A stretch of 64,000 nt of DNA from Polynucleobacter cosmopolitanus (GCF_002224225.1 NZ_NJGG01000002.1:1-64000), one strand, 5' to 3'. Shown: positions 8,996-19,357, numbered from the stretch's first letter. Numbers and translations are program-made. Notes: generated from the sequence alone by a model not told the origin.

Positions 8996-10746
8996 CAAAA
9001 CACCCACTGCACGTTAGCCCAAATATAGGCAGACTTTGAAAGACCATCGCTGTTCACACCTTTTCCGCTATAGGCTAGCAAAGGATTGTGGCCCAACTTC
9101 CAATTGATGGTGGTGCTCCAGATGATGTCCTCACCAGCACGCTTGAGACCAACACCAGCGCTGCGCAAGCTATAGCTATTGTTTGCGCCGACAGCGTCCT
9201 CGTAGAGGGTCTTGTTACGGTACTGCTGAACAAAGCCAATGTCGTAGAAAGCAGATGCAATGATCTTGTCTTCGAGGGCCTGCTGTAACTCAATGTTCAG
9301 CATCGCGCCTTGAGAACCACCAGCTTGAGAACCTGGGTAGCCTTTAACTCCATTGGGGCCGCCCAAAAAGAATTTTTCAGCCGAATCAAGATCCACAGAA
9401 GACATCTGACCAGAGACGTTGATGTTCAGGATCGTCTTATCGGGGACAACTTGATGAGCTCTCGATAAGCTGGCATTAAATTTTGTAAAGGTGGTTGGCG
9501 TCGATGTGCCATAAGCGCTGGTTGGCGCCTCAGTTTGAAGCTTGATGGTTTCTGAACCGAAAGTGATGTGGCCCTTGGTCATCGATACAGAACCTTGAGT
9601 CACGCCACCGCCCAGCCATTGATCGTACTGGTTGGCGTTGTAGCCGAAGACCATGTTTTCAATTCTGTAATCGCTGGATACATCCCCGGTGCTGGCTTGC
9701 TTATTCAGGTACATCTTGCGATCTAAGCCAGCTGTCACATTGCTGTTGGCAGCGGCAGAACGAAGCGTTGGATAACTCAAATTCGCACCAACAGTTTTGG
9801 CACGGCCAAAGCCAGCATTACCGTTGCGTGGATAGGCGAATTTATTGACGTTCGAGTAATCAAGGTAGCTACCAGAAACACCAGCCCTCAAGCCATCAGA
9901 GTTAACTGGTAGCGAGTAACTGGCCAAAGAATAATCAGAGCCATCGGACTTGATGTTGCTGGCTGCAAGCTGATCACCATTGCCTGTCAAGCCGTCAAAT
10001 ATCAGGTTCACAACGCGTTGACCAGTGCCTGTAGCACGGCTACCTTGGTTATTCCATTCAACGCGACCTCTCACTGGTTTTGTGTCAGCCAATGAAAGCT
10101 TGATATCCACTTCTCCTTCGTTCTTACCAGGCTGTAGCTCACTTGCCACTGCAATGCCTGGGGTTTCATTGAGGATGTAGATGGAGCGTTCAATGTTGCG
10201 GGTTTGAACGATCTCTGAGAGTCTGTTGGCATCAGTCACATAACGACGGGCCCTGTCTTCACCAAAGCGTGATGGTCCATTGGGCATGTCCACATTGACC
10301 GCGCCAAGCTTGGCTTCTAGGACCTTGAGGATGACGATGCCATCAGTGATGCGCTGAGGTGGTACAGAAACTTGAGCCAAGAGCCCTTGGCTTTGATACA
10401 AGGCTGCGACTAAGTCAGCGGCCTTTTGAAGCTCTTCAAAGGCAACGGTCTTGCCAAGCCAAGGCTTGAGAGCTTCTTTGATGAGCTCTTCAGACAAGGT
10501 CTTGTTGCCATCAATGCGAAAACCCTTGATGGTCACCTTCACCTCACTGGGCTTCGCCTCTTGGGGCTTGGCTGGGGTCTTAGGAGCAGAAGGCGTGGGC
10601 AAAGGCTGTAAATTAGGAACTTGCTTTTGCAACTCTTGCTGCAAGGTTCCAGCACCAGGTGTGAAATCAGTAGACGCCGCATGCACGAGTGTAGTCATGG
10701 CTGTAAAGCCAATAGCTACAAGGGGCATAAGGAAACGAAGTCTCAT
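8995..10746 (-). CDS. Two-partner-secretion outer-membrane transporter TpsB (FhaC/ShlB family)
   Basis: Outer-membrane beta-barrel of the Omp85/TpsB family that exports the adjacent TpsA; 583 residues, close to the family norm. The N-terminus MRLRFLMPLVAIGFTAMTTLVHA is a signal peptide. A Pro/Lys-rich linker is followed by a POTRA domain around residues 70-150 (VTIKGFRIDGNKTLSEELI). The C-terminal barrel contains the substrate-loop motif as LGGPNGVKGYPGSQAGG, where Lys replaces the usual Arg of VRGY, and FYDIGFV, the family's FxDxG motif. It ends in an aromatic residue (WVF), as expected for barrel assembly. The gene is upstream of tpsA in the same direction and the stop overlaps the tpsA start by one base. 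A fair sigma70-like promoter lies 60-90 bases upstream. Confidence 0.95.
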   Translation of the reverse strand: MRLRFLMPLVAIGFTAMTTLVHAASTDFTPGAGTLQQELQKQVPNLQPLPTPSAPKTPAKPQEAKPSEVKVTIKGFRIDGNKTLSEELIKEALKPWLGKTVAFEELQKAADLVAALYQSQGLLAQVSVPPQRITDGIVILKVLEAKLGAVNVDMPNGPSRFGEDRARRYVTDANRLSEIVQTRNIERSIYILNETPGIAVASELQPGKNEGEVDIKLSLADTKPVRGRVEWNNQGSRATGTGQRVVNLIFDGLTGNGDQLAASNIKSDGSDYSLASYSLPVNSDGLRAGVSGSYLDYSNVNKFAYPRNGNAGFGRAKTVGANLSYPTLRSAAANSNVTAGLDRKMYLNKQASTGDVSSDYRIENMVFGYNANQYDQWLGGGVTQGSVSMTKGHITFGSETIKLQTEAPTSAYGTSTPTTFTKFNASLSRAHQVVPDKTILNINVSGQMSSVDLDSAEKFFLGGPNGVKGYPGSQAGGSQGAMLNIELQQALEDKIIASAFYDIGFVQQYRNKTLYEDAVGANNSYSLRSAGVGLKRAGEDIIWSTTINWKLGHNPLLAYSGKGVNSDGLSKSAYIWANVQWVF

Positions 10747-10808
10747 TTTTTCTCTGTTTTTTGCAAAAAATGTTCTGAAAATATTTACAGAACGGGCGCG
10801 CGCATGCG

Positions 10809-10837
10809 ATTTTAGAGGAAAAGAACCCCTTTAGCAA
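10809..10837 (-). promoter_or_regulatory. Predicted sigma70 promoter of tpsBA
   Basis: On the minus strand a -35 box TTGCTA (10837-10832) is separated by exactly 17 bases from a -10 box TAAAAT (10814-10809). The predicted transcript starts near 10802, giving a leader of about 55 bases before the tpsB ATG. Confidence 0.5.
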
Positions 10838-10884
10838 AAACAAAATCTTCTAAGTTATTGAATTAATTGGATTTCCTACAAAAA

Positions 10885-10902
10885 CCTACATATGAATGTA
10901 GG
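10885..10902. promoter_or_regulatory. Palindrome upstream of the tpsBA promoter, candidate regulator site
   Basis: CCTACATATGAATGTAGG has perfect 7-base arms and a 4-base centre. An extra half site CCTACA lies ten bases away at 10875-10880, so there are three half sites on one helical face. Its size and CT...AG ends resemble LuxR-type operators. The centre is about 90 bases upstream of the predicted tpsBA start site, a reasonable activator position. It is followed by T6 on the plus strand, but no plus-strand gene ends there. Confidence 0.45.
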
Positions 10903-10999
10903 ACTTTTTTCTCCCTAAAAAACTATGAAATAGATCAACAACGAAGGTTAACCAACTAATTTCCCCTGGTATCAAAAGAAAAAGAGCTAGGTTAAGAAA

Positions 11000-11023
11000 C
11001 AAAAAAGCCACCCGAAGGTGGCT
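11000..11023 (-). terminator. Rho-independent terminator of the LuxR-type regulator gene
   Basis: Stem AGCCACC (11006-11012) pairs with GGTGGCT (11017-11023) around a 4-base loop. On the minus strand it is followed by a T run (A run at 11000-11006 on plus). It separates the regulator transcript from tpsBA. Confidence 0.8.
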
Positions 11024-11054
11024 GTAAATTTACTTTTACTTAACTTTTTAAAAG

Positions 11055-12161
11055 TTAACTCTTGGTAAAGAGATCGGGGCTATCATTTTCAGTTGGTAAA
11101 GTTTGGTCAACTTCTTTACTTTCTTGAGCTGGAACTGTCTTAGAGATTAACTTTTTAAGGTCTTCTGGTTTTTTCATACCTAACTTACCAGTCATTCTTG
11201 AACGATGGACCTTAACGCTTGCTTCTGAAGAGTTAAGGATGGTTGCAATCTCACCATTCTTCTTACCGTCTGCTGCCAAGAAGAAAACATCACGCTCTTT
11301 ATCAGTTAACTTTTCTAGTAAAGCCAGTTTTTCCATATCAGTTAATAAATCTGGGTTAACAGAAACAGTTTCAGTGGCATCAGCTTTCTTATTAATAGAT
11401 TTTTCTTTAACTGGCTTATCTTCATTATTAAAGAAGGATGGTTTTTCAGCAGCTTTTTCCTTGGCTGGTGATTTATCCGCTAATCCCGGTTTTACTAATC
11501 CATTCGTAATTAACAGGTCTTCTGAGATTTGAAGTGACCAAGCAATATTGGCCACCAATGTTGCAACTAGATTAATCAGACTTGTCAGGTAAACAACCTC
11601 TGAAGTCACAATAATATAGTCACTACCTTTGGCTGCTAATGCACCCAAAGTTAATAAAGCCATGAACACACCCTGAACCCAAAAGACACCACTGATTAAA
11701 TAGATGTATTTACTTCTGGTTTGGAGTGCTTGAACACCTGCAAACCACCCACTATATATAAGTGTCGCAGAAACTGGCGCCAAAAGAATGGCTTCAAGGC
11801 TTCCCAGCGGGGCTTCGAATAGTCTGCTGAAATGGAATAAAGTAGCAGTTAAGGCTACGCCACCCACGCATATTAACGATGCTTTTTTAGGTAATGTATA
11901 TCCAGACCATATACCTAAAGAGCTTAATGTCACCAAACTACCCAGTAATACTGCGATTGGGCCTGCTACCCAAGTATGAGGCAATGGATCAGCGCTATTA
12001 AGCAGCGTTACGATGTAACCAAGGCCCACAAGTAGGTAACCAGAAGCCCATAGGTAAGCTGACAAGCCTTTTTTTCTGAATAGAATCAACTGTGTAACAG
12101 AGAAAGCAATGGCTATGAAGCCCGTTAAGTAGATGGTTGTAACGTTATCTAGAGGTAACAT
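11055..12161 (-). CDS. Membrane-anchored LuxR-type transcriptional regulator
   Basis: 368 residues. Residues 1 to about 220 are very hydrophobic and look like six or seven transmembrane helices. A charged Lys/Glu/Ala-rich linker (about 225-275) follows, then a LuxR/GerE-type helix-turn-helix at about 278-338: LTDKERDVFFLAADGKKNGEIA, then SSEASVKVHRSRMTGKLGM, which keeps the family's LTxrE, NkEIA and VKxHrxxixxKLg positions. It is probably a one-component regulator that senses something in or at the membrane. No kinase or receiver domain is visible. It lies just upstream of tpsBA in the same direction but behind its own terminator, so control of the adhesin is an inference. The start is preceded by GGTTAAGGTTAATC, not a clear ribosome site. 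I recognise the HTH family, not a named gene. Confidence 0.85.
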   Translation of the reverse strand: MLPLDNVTTIYLTGFIAIAFSVTQLILFRKKGLSAYLWASGYLLVGLGYIVTLLNSADPLPHTWVAGPIAVLLGSLVTLSSLGIWSGYTLPKKASLICVGGVALTATLFHFSRLFEAPLGSLEAILLAPVSATLIYSGWFAGVQALQTRSKYIYLISGVFWVQGVFMALLTLGALAAKGSDYIIVTSEVVYLTSLINLVATLVANIAWSLQISEDLLITNGLVKPGLADKSPAKEKAAEKPSFFNNEDKPVKEKSINKKADATETVSVNPDLLTDMEKLALLEKLTDKERDVFFLAADGKKNGEIATILNSSEASVKVHRSRMTGKLGMKKPEDLKKLISKTVPAQESKEVDQTLPTENDSPDLFTKS

Positions 12162-12203
12162 GATTAACCTTAACCTTTTTTGTTAATTTAAAGAACTGTG
12201 AAA

Positions 12204-12230
12204 TTTACCTGAATTAACTTAATTGGTAAA
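12204..12230. promoter_or_regulatory. Nested inverted repeat upstream of the LuxR-type regulator
   Basis: TTTACC (12204-12209) and GGTAAA (12225-12230) flank AATTAACTTAATT, itself an inverted repeat. On the minus strand the same bases can be read as -35 TTTACC, 17-base spacer and -10 TAAATT, so a protein bound here would cover the likely promoter. Candidate autoregulatory site; no experimental analogue known to me. Confidence 0.35.
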
Positions 12231-12785
12231 TGTTTTCTTTGGTTAATTTCTCAATATTTTGCGGTGTTTTGAGGCCTTTATTGAGGCCTTGAGGCTGATG
12301 GCAGGGCTTTTAGTGCTGTTATTTCTATCTTCTACTTGCTCTTTCAGGGGGTTTAGATGGCTCCCTTTACCTTTTTCTTATAAATAAGCTTGTTCTTGGG
12401 GCCTCTTATATACAGCTTATATATTGTTGCTTCATCTATGTTGCTTGGCTCCATGTCATCCTCCCCTTGTATCTGAATTAGTCTTTCTGTGTATTAGTCT
12501 TTTATATATCAGCTCTTTATTTGTTGTAGCTTATTTATTGGTGAGTATTTCCAGTTCTTTAGTTTGCTTAATTAAGCATATTAATTTCTTAATTAACATT
12601 TAGGCCATGATCTTTTTAAGCTTTGCTTTATTTACTTGTTAATTGGCTATTCAATTTTTAGGTTTTCAAGCTGTTTATGATTTTCACTAGGAATCGCACT
12701 TTTTGGTCTTTTTACTATTTTTAACGTAATGTTTGCCTTGACGCATATAAAGGACATGTTTTGGGGGCAATTTCCAAAAGATGTA
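12231..12785. other. AT-rich gene-free stretch
   Basis: No convincing open frame with a ribosome site on either strand. The plus strand is strikingly T-rich over A, with many TTTA and TTAAT words (for example TTAATTAAGCATATTAATTTCTTAATTAAC near 12570-12600 in pieces). It may be an upstream silencer or leader region for the regulator gene or may hold a small RNA. I see no hairpin-plus-T-run other than that at its right end. Confidence 0.5.
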
Positions 12786-12810
12786 AAAAAGCCACCCTTG
12801 GGTGGCTTTT
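12786..12810. terminator. Bidirectional-looking terminator after the methyltransferase gene
   Basis: AAAAAGCCACCC (12786-12797 region) pairs with GGGTGGCTTTT around TT. On the minus strand it follows the stop of the 12845-13693 gene by about 35 bases and ends in a T run. Confidence 0.8.
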
Positions 12811-12844
12811 GGAAATTTCTCAAACTAAGAGAAAAAGAGACTAT

Positions 12845-13693
12845 CTATATAGATAGGTAGTTTTCTTGTCGGGCATTCTCAGATCTGAGTCCTGGCACCC
12901 AGGTTTTGGTGGGTAAACCGTATTTCTTCTCTAAATAAGCTGCTCTACCCTTCACATCACTCCAGTCAACTTCCAAATGCGGTCCTTTGAAAGCAATCAC
13001 GACGATATTGCAGTCATGCACTTGCTGAAAAACCATGACCCGGTTGTTAAACGCATTACAAATATTGGTGATGTTTGATTTATAGCTCTTATGGTTACCA
13101 AATAGATTGACCGTCATCACACCAGGTTCTTTGAGGCTGTCATAACAAGCCTGATAAAACTCTGGAGAGCTCAAAGCTGGACCTCTGGCAGTCGCGTCAT
13201 ATAAATCTACTTGGAGTAAATCGATGCTTTCTTTGTTTTTCTTATTGGTGACGTACTTCAAGGCATCTGTTTGCAGCACATGGAGGTGTTGATTTGATGG
13301 CGGCATATTGAACATCACTCTGGCCGCCACAATTACTGCTGGGTTGAGGTCAATTGCCGTGACTTGAGCCTTTGGAAAATGCTTATGAGCAAACTTGGTC
13401 AATGCACCTGTACCCAAACCTAACTGAACCATGTGGAATGGCTTATCCGATTTTTTAGATTTAGATATTTTTAATCTTTTATCGTTAGGATCTAGAAACA
13501 GCAAGCCAGCCATCATTTGCTGGGCGTACTCTAGTTCAATGAAGTCAGGCTTATTGATACGCATCGCGCCCTGCACCCACCAAGTTCCAAAGTGTAAAAA
13601 GCGCACACCACTCTCCTCAGAGAATGTAACTGGTGCAAATGTTGGTTTGGGATCTTTTTTATTAACTGTTTTTCTTACTTGTTTGTTAGCCAT
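12845..13693 (-). CDS. Spermidine-synthase-like class I methyltransferase-fold protein
   Basis: 282 residues from the ATG at 13693, which has GGAGG five bases upstream; an earlier in-frame ATG at 13759 would lie inside the preceding terminator and is rejected. The Rossmann motif is HMVQLGLGTGALTKF, followed by the acidic AIDLNPAVI and the VDLYDA segment. These are the arrangement of spermidine synthase-like proteins (nucleotide-binding loop, Asp after strand 2, and DxYD-like loop). Many such stand-alone homologues do not make spermidine, so the substrate is left open. The N-terminus is Lys-rich. It lies downstream of purL behind a terminator and is probably transcribed alone. Confidence 0.8.
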   Translation of the reverse strand: MANKQVRKTVNKKDPKPTFAPVTFSEESGVRFLHFGTWWVQGAMRINKPDFIELEYAQQMMAGLLFLDPNDKRLKISKSKKSDKPFHMVQLGLGTGALTKFAHKHFPKAQVTAIDLNPAVIVAARVMFNMPPSNQHLHVLQTDALKYVTNKKNKESIDLLQVDLYDATARGPALSSPEFYQACYDSLKEPGVMTVNLFGNHKSYKSNITNICNAFNNRVMVFQQVHDCNIVVIAFKGPHLEVDWSDVKGRAAYLEKKYGLPTKTWVPGLRSENARQENYLSI

Positions 13694-13712
13694 CGCGGCC
13701 TCCGATAAAAGA

Positions 13713-13740
13713 ATAAGGCTCAACGCTTGTTGAGCCTTAT
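13713..13740 (-). terminator. Terminator of purL
   Basis: Perfect 11-base stem ATAAGGCTCAA / TTGAGCCTTAT with a 6-base loop. On the minus strand it is followed by TCTTTTAT. It sits between the purL stop (13812) and the ribosome site of the next gene. Confidence 0.75.
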
Positions 13741-13811
13741 GGTCTATTGCTTGTTTCAATTTGGAACGAATGGATCTTGTTTAATTGTTCGATTGAATAT
13801 TTTGCTTACTC

Positions 13812-16800
13812 TTACTTTACCCAAGCCCTGGCATTGCGGAACATGCGCATCCATGGGCTTGCACCGTCAGCGATGTCATGCCACTGCTTTGGAGCCCAGC
13901 TCATTTGTGCTGTTCTAAAGACTCGCTCAGGATGAGGCATCAAGACTGTGAAACGTCCATCTGGTGTCGTCAAACCAGTAATACCCTCTGGTGAACCGTT
14001 TGGGTTCAATGGATAAGTCTCGGTTGCTTGTCCTTGGTTATCAACAAATTTGAGAGCCACCAAGCCTTTGGCTTGCGTCTGCTCTTTATTACCTTGCTGA
14101 CTGAAGTTGGCAAAGCCTTCACCATGGGCCACAGCGATTGGCAACTGACTGCCCGCCATACCTTGCAAGAAGATCGATGGTGATTGTGTAACTTCCACCA
14201 TCACCAAGCGTGCTTCGTACTGTTCGGATTTATTGCGTGTGAACTTAGACCATGTATCAGCACCTGGAATGATGCTGGCCAAGTTGGACATCATCTGACA
14301 GCCATTACAAATACCTAAACCAAAGGTGTCTGGACGATTGAAGTAGGTTTGGAATTGATCTTTGATATTACTGTTAAAGAGAATAGATTTTGCCCAACCT
14401 TCACCTGCACCCAAGACGTCACCATAACTAAATCCGCCACAAGCCACCAAGCCTTGGAAGTCTTTTAAGTTGACTCGTCCAGCAATCAAATCACTCATGT
14501 GCACGTCATAGCTTGAGAAGCCAGCCCAGTCCATGGCATACGCCATCTCTAGGTGTGAGTTAACGCCCTGCTCTCTGAGGATCGCGACTTTAGGCTTGGC
14601 GCCATTGGCAATGTACGGTGCTGCCACATTGTCACTTGGATCAAATGTGAGTTTTGGCTGCATGCCTGCATCGGCCAAGTTATCGACAAGATTGTTTTCA
14701 CTATCGGCGCAATCTGGGTTGTCGCGCAGACGCGCGATCTGCCAACTGGTGCTTTGCCATAGTTTTTGTAAGACGTGGCGTGGCACATCTAAAATCTTCT
14801 TCGCATCACGCCAGATTTCTACTTGGCCTGTGGTGTTTGGTTTGGCAATCACATGACTGCAGCTATATAAGTTGTGTTGCTTGAGAATTTCAAAGACGGT
14901 GTCGCGGTGTTCACGTTTCACTTGAATCAAGGCACCCAACTCTTCATTGAAGAGTGCTCGTAAGGTCAAATCGTTTCTTCTGCCAGATACTTGCTGAGCC
15001 CAATTTTTGGCATCACCAAAATCAGATTCGTGATCTTTATCAAGCACCAACATATCCACATTGAGTGACACACCGACGTGTGATGTGAATGCCATTTCAG
15101 TAGCGGCCGCGAATAGACCACCGTCTGAACGGTCGTGATAAGCCAAGAGAAGACCTTGACGGCGCATGCTGATAATTGCTTTTGCTAGATTCTTTAGATC
15201 CTCTGGATCATCTAAGTCTGGCGTGCTTTGACCTGCTTGGTCAATCACTTGAGACAAGATGCTGCCAGCCATGCGGCTCTTTGAACGACCTAAATCAATC
15301 AATACGATTTCTGTATCAAGTGCTTGACCTTGCTCATCTTTAGTTTGCAACAAAGGCGTTGTTGTTTTACGTGTATCGACCACTGGGGCAAACGCCGAGA
15401 TGATCAATGAAACAGGAGATGTGACTGATTTCTTTTCAGAGGTTTTTTCATCATCCCATTGCGTGCGCATCGACAAGGAGTCTTTGCCCACCGGAATAGA
15501 AATACCCAAAGCTGGGCAAAGTTCCATGCCCACTGCTTTAACAGAATCAAATAATTTGGCATCTTCACCAGGATTGCCGCAAGCAGCCATCCAGTTAGCA
15601 GATAGTTTGATATCTTCAATGCTGTCAATATCGGCTGAAAGAATATTGGTGATTGACTCAGCCACAGCCATGCGAGCTGCTGCTGGTGCGTTCATCACAG
15701 CCAATGGAGTTCTTTCACCCATTGACATGACTTCACCACGATAGCCCTTGAAGTCCATCAAGGTCACAGCAGCATCAGCTACCGGTACTTGCCACGGACC
15801 AACAAATTGGTCGCGGGCGTTCAAGCCACCCACTGTTCTGTCACCAATGGTGATCAAGAATGATTTGCTGGCAACGGTTGGGTGTTGCAAAACCCAACTA
15901 GCGACTTGATCCAGTTTGACATCGGTGAGATCAATTTCAGGCAGTTGCTTTTTAAGACGCCTGACATCACGGTGCATGCGCGGTGGTTTGCCCAATAGCA
16001 CTTCCATCGGCATATCAATCGGTAGACGTTCGTCTTTGCCGGCAGCTTCTTTGGTGTCAACCAAAAACAGCTGGCGCTCTTTGCTTGTTTCGCCAACAAC
16101 CGCGATTGGACAACGTTCACGATCACACATGGCCTGCAGAATCGGCAGACTTTCTTTTGCAATCGCTAATACATAACGTTCTTGAGATTCATTGCACCAG
16201 ATTTCAGCTGGGCTCATGCCGCTTTCTTCGAGTGGCACTTTGCGCATATCAAAGGTGGCACCTAAACCAGCGCCATCGGCCAATTCCGGGAATGCATTCG
16301 ATAAACCGCCGGCTCCCACGTCATGGATAGAAACAATCGGGTTCTTCTCACCCATGGCGCGACAAGCGTTGATCACTTCTTGAGCGCGGCGTTCGATTTC
16401 TGGATTACCACGTTGTACCGAATCAAAGTCCAAGTCAGCAGTATTCGCACCAGTGGTCATGGAGCTCGCGGCTCCACCACCCATACCAATGCGCATACCA
16501 GGACCACCCAATTGAACCAATAGGTAACCAGGTTTGATTTCTTTTTTATGGGTATGACCATCATCGATGGCACCAATACCACCAGCGATCATTATGGGCT
16601 TGTGATAACCGCGGCGCTCGCCATCAATGGTTTGCTCAAACACGCGGAAGTAACCACCTAAATTAGGACGGCCGAATTCATTGTTGAATGCCGCACCACC
16701 CAAAGGGCCTTCAATCATGATTTGCAATGGAGATGCAATGCGCTCAGGCTTGCCGTACGCTTGTTGATCCCATGGCAACTGACTGCCTGGTAAGTTCAAG

Positions 16801-17846
16801 TTCGATACTGAAAAACCAGACAAACCTGCTTTGGGTTTACCACCAATACCAGTGGCACCTTCATCACGGATCTCACCACCGGAACCAGTAGAGGCTCCAG
16901 GGTATGGGGCAATCGCTGTTGGATGGTTGTGCGTTTCCACTTTCATGAGCGTGTGTGTCAATCGTGTTTGTTTCACATACTCTTGTTGTTCATTGGGAGC
17001 CCATACTTCAGCTTCACAACCCACCATGATGGCGGAGTTGTCTGAATAAGCCACCACCGTACCTTTGGGTTGCAACTGGTGCGTATTACGGATCATCGCA
17101 AACAAAGACTTGTCTTGCTCTAGACCATCAATGGTCCAAGTGGCATTAAAGATCTTGTGACGGCAATGTTCACTGTTGGCTTGCGCGAACATCATGAGCT
17201 CAACGTCACTAGGATTGCGGTTCAATTTTTTAAAGTTATCAACCAAGTAGATGATTTCATCATCAGACAAGGCCAAGCCCATGGTTGTGTTGGCTTGTTC
17301 AAGAGCAGCTTGACCGCCTTTGAGAATATCGATGCGTGTGAATGCTTTGTCACTCAAGGTTTGATACAGCTCGGCTGCTGATTCAATCGATGGCAAAGTG
17401 ATTTCTGTCATGCGATCATGGATCGCTGCCAAAACTGCTTGGCGCTGAGCTTCATTCAACGCTTTTTTACTGGTCCAGAAAAATTGTACACCGCGTTCAA
17501 TGCGCAGGACATTCAAACCGCAATGATGGGCAATATCAGTGGCTTTACTGGCCCAAGGAGAAATCGTACCAATACGTGGTGCGACCACTGCGTGATCTTG
17601 TTTGCCGGCAAATAAGCCTTTGGCCTCGATCAAACTGAATGGCTCACCATAATTTAGTAAGCCGGCCAAAACCTGCTGATGATCCCCTGAAAGTTCAGCA
17701 TCAGACCAGACAAAATGCACAAATTGCGCTTGGATCTGAGTGAGCTCGACGCCTTGCTCAGATAAAGAGCTTAAAAGACGCTGTTGGCGAAATTGAGAGA
17801 GGGCTTGAGACCCATTTAGGCTTAAAAAACGACGATTTGCAGGCAT
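13812..17846 (-). CDS. purL: Phosphoribosylformylglycinamidine synthase (FGAM synthase)
   Basis: Fourth step of purine synthesis: ATP- and glutamine-dependent conversion of FGAR to FGAM, in the cytoplasm. The 1344-residue length matches the large single-chain PurL of proteobacteria. The N-terminal PurS-like region is followed by the two AIRS-type synthetase halves, with [19 protein letters not shown] as the ATP/Mg motif, and a C-terminal glutamine amidotransferase with nucleophile Cys in [14 protein letters not shown] and His/Glu in MPHPERVF. A terminator follows. It is monocistronic by spacing (102 bases to the ybbA stop upstream). Confidence 0.98.
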   Translation of the reverse strand: MPANRRFLSLNGSQALSQFRQQRLLSSLSEQGVELTQIQAQFVHFVWSDAELSGDHQQVLAGLLNYGEPFSLIEAKGLFAGKQDHAVVAPRIGTISPWASKATDIAHHCGLNVLRIERGVQFFWTSKKALNEAQRQAVLAAIHDRMTEITLPSIESAAELYQTLSDKAFTRIDILKGGQAALEQANTTMGLALSDDEIIYLVDNFKKLNRNPSDVELMMFAQANSEHCRHKIFNATWTIDGLEQDKSLFAMIRNTHQLQPKGTVVAYSDNSAIMVGCEAEVWAPNEQQEYVKQTRLTHTLMKVETHNHPTAIAPYPGASTGSGGEIRDEGATGIGGKPKAGLSGFSVSNLNLPGSQLPWDQQAYGKPERIASPLQIMIEGPLGGAAFNNEFGRPNLGGYFRVFEQTIDGERRGYHKPIMIAGGIGAIDDGHTHKKEIKPGYLLVQLGGPGMRIGMGGGAASSMTTGANTADLDFDSVQRGNPEIERRAQEVINACRAMGEKNPIVSIHDVGAGGLSNAFPELADGAGLGATFDMRKVPLEESGMSPAEIWCNESQERYVLAIAKESLPILQAMCDRERCPIAVVGETSKERQLFLVDTKEAAGKDERLPIDMPMEVLLGKPPRMHRDVRRLKKQLPEIDLTDVKLDQVASWVLQHPTVASKSFLITIGDRTVGGLNARDQFVGPWQVPVADAAVTLMDFKGYRGEVMSMGERTPLAVMNAPAAARMAVAESITNILSADIDSIEDIKLSANWMAACGNPGEDAKLFDSVKAVGMELCPALGISIPVGKDSLSMRTQWDDEKTSEKKSVTSPVSLIISAFAPVVDTRKTTTPLLQTKDEQGQALDTEIVLIDLGRSKSRMAGSILSQVIDQAGQSTPDLDDPEDLKNLAKAIISMRRQGLLLAYHDRSDGGLFAAATEMAFTSHVGVSLNVDMLVLDKDHESDFGDAKNWAQQVSGRRNDLTLRALFNEELGALIQVKREHRDTVFEILKQHNLYSCSHVIAKPNTTGQVEIWRDAKKILDVPRHVLQKLWQSTSWQIARLRDNPDCADSENNLVDNLADAGMQPKLTFDPSDNVAAPYIANGAKPKVAILREQGVNSHLEMAYAMDWAGFSSYDVHMSDLIAGRVNLKDFQGLVACGGFSYGDVLGAGEGWAKSILFNSNIKDQFQTYFNRPDTFGLGICNGCQMMSNLASIIPGADTWSKFTRNKSEQYEARLVMVEVTQSPSIFLQGMAGSQLPIAVAHGEGFANFSQQGNKEQTQAKGLVALKFVDNQGQATETYPLNPNGSPEGITGLTTPDGRFTVLMPHPERVFRTAQMSWAPKQWHDIADGASPWMRMFRNARAWVK

Positions 17847-17948
17847 CCGAAGATTATAAAACGAATGGCATTCTTGCTATTGTTTTTAAAGCTATTTTTT
17901 GAAGAATTGCCCTATTAATCTAGGTTCCTCAAGCTTCTTCAGGCTTCT

Positions 17949-18644
17949 TTAGTCTGATGCGACCACTCGGCCGTTGTTTAAAACCATTTGACGTTCACAG
18001 CGACTGGCCAAGGCCATGTCATGGGTGACCAAAATCAGGGTTGAACCCAGTTCTTGGTTCAGCTGGAACAGCAATTGAATGATTTTTTGGCCATTTTGCT
18101 CATCCAAGCTACCTGTAGGTTCGTCGGCAAACAGAATGTCTGGTTCTGTGACAAAAGCACGTGCCAAAGCTACACGCTGTTGCTCACCACCTGACAAGGT
18201 TTTGGGGCGGTGCTTGAGGCGCTCAGATAAACCAACTTTTTCTAACCAAACTTGAGCTTTGGCCGCAGCTTCGGCTCTGGGCATGCCTGCTAATTCAAGA
18301 GGCAGTTGGACATTTTCCAAGGCGGTTAAATGATCAATCAATTGAAATGACTGAAACACAAAACCCACGTGCTGAGATCGGATTTGGGCGCGTTGATCTT
18401 CACTGGCCGCAGAAATATCCCGGTCCATCAGCAAGATCTGACCTTTGCTTGGAGTATCTAAGCCAGCCAAGAGACCCAATAAGGTACTTTTACCTGAACC
18501 ACTGGCTCCCACAATCGCCAAACTTTCACCCTCAGCAACTGAAAAATTAATATCGTGCAAAATAGTCAGAGGACCATCCACCGTATCCACGGTTTTTGCT
18601 AGATGCGATACTTCTAGAACAGTTTTGAGTGTTGTTGCATCCAT
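17949..18644 (-). CDS. ybbA: ABC transporter ATP-binding protein, YbbA/LolD type
   Basis: 231-residue ATPase of the MacB/LolD/YbbA class. Walker A is GASGSGKST, signature LSGGEQQR, Walker [14 protein letters not shown]-loop LVTHD. The Q-loop is in FQSF. No permease gene is adjacent in this window, where E. coli has ybbP. It starts head-to-head with tesA, with start codons only 11 bases apart, the same gene pair as the divergent ybbA/tesA of E. coli; this supports the name. Each promoter must lie within or beyond the neighbouring coding sequence. The function is probably export or lipid-related, but the substrate is unknown. Confidence 0.88.
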   Translation of the reverse strand: MDATTLKTVLEVSHLAKTVDTVDGPLTILHDINFSVAEGESLAIVGASGSGKSTLLGLLAGLDTPSKGQILLMDRDISAASEDQRAQIRSQHVGFVFQSFQLIDHLTALENVQLPLELAGMPRAEAAAKAQVWLEKVGLSERLKHRPKTLSGGEQQRVALARAFVTEPDILFADEPTGSLDEQNGQKIIQLLFQLNQELGSTLILVTHDMALASRCERQMVLNNGRVVASD

Positions 18645-18655
18645 AGGAGCTTAGT

Positions 18656-19357
18656 TTGAGTAGTTTTTTAAGTTGTCGTTCAGGTTTTAAATCTGGATCA
18701 GCATCAATAAAGCGTAATAGTTATCTTACGCACATCACTCACATGGTAATGGTGTTTGCTGTCTTGTGCATGGCTCTTTTAAATAGCCCCACTGTTTATG
18801 CGCAAAGTTCAAAAGTTTTGATCATGGGCGACAGCCTCTCAGCCGAATATGGTTTACCCCGCGGCACTGGCTGGGTGAAATTGCTCGAAAATCGTTTAAA
18901 GAAAAAATACCCAGATATACAAGTGATCAATGCCAGTATCAGTGGAGAAACCACCAGCGGTGGTCAGATGCGCATGGCTTCATTATTAAAAACTTACCAA
19001 CCCAAAGTGGTGGTGATTGAATTAGGCGCTAATGATGCGTTGCGCGGCCTGCAACTGACAGCCACCGAGCAAAATTTACGCCAGATGATCCAGGCATCAA
19101 AACAATCAGGTGCAAAGGTTTTATTACTGGGTATGCGCATTCCACCAAATTATGGCCAGGACTACACCAATAAGTTTTTTGCCATTTATGGCAAGTTGGC
19201 CACATCCGAACAAGTTGAGTTACTACCCTTCTTCTTAGAGCGAGTGGCCACACGCATGGATTTGTTTCAGGCCGATCGCATTCATCCGAATATGACAGCG
19301 CAAAGTCTCATGCTTGAGAATGTTTGGCCTAAATTAGAGCCTCTATTGAAACCTTAG
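18656..19357 (+). CDS. tesA: Periplasmic GDSL esterase/thioesterase TesA
   Basis: SGNH-fold arylesterase/lysophospholipase/acyl-CoA thioesterase I. The start is a TTG at 18656 with AGGAG six bases upstream, overlapping the region of the ybbA start. A basic N-terminus and the hydrophobic segment MVMVFAVLCMALLNSPTVYAQ form a signal peptide. Block I is VLIMGDSLSAEYGL (nucleophile Ser), block II has ISGETTSGG, block III GANDALRG, and block V DRIHPN (catalytic Asp and His). 233 residues, slightly long because of the N-terminal extension. It ends 10 bases before the convergent histidine kinase gene. Confidence 0.93.
   Translation: MSSFLSCRSGFKSGSASIKRNSYLTHITHMVMVFAVLCMALLNSPTVYAQSSKVLIMGDSLSAEYGLPRGTGWVKLLENRLKKKYPDIQVINASISGETTSGGQMRMASLLKTYQPKVVVIELGANDALRGLQLTATEQNLRQMIQASKQSGAKVLLLGMRIPPNYGQDYTNKFFAIYGKLATSEQVELLPFFLERVATRMDLFQADRIHPNMTAQSLMLENVWPKLEPLLKP

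Noticed and set aside
10885..10910. Palindrome followed by T6 as a plus-strand terminator
   Set aside because: No plus-strand gene ends before it. Position relative to the tpsBA promoter makes an operator more likely, though the terminator-like look is noted.
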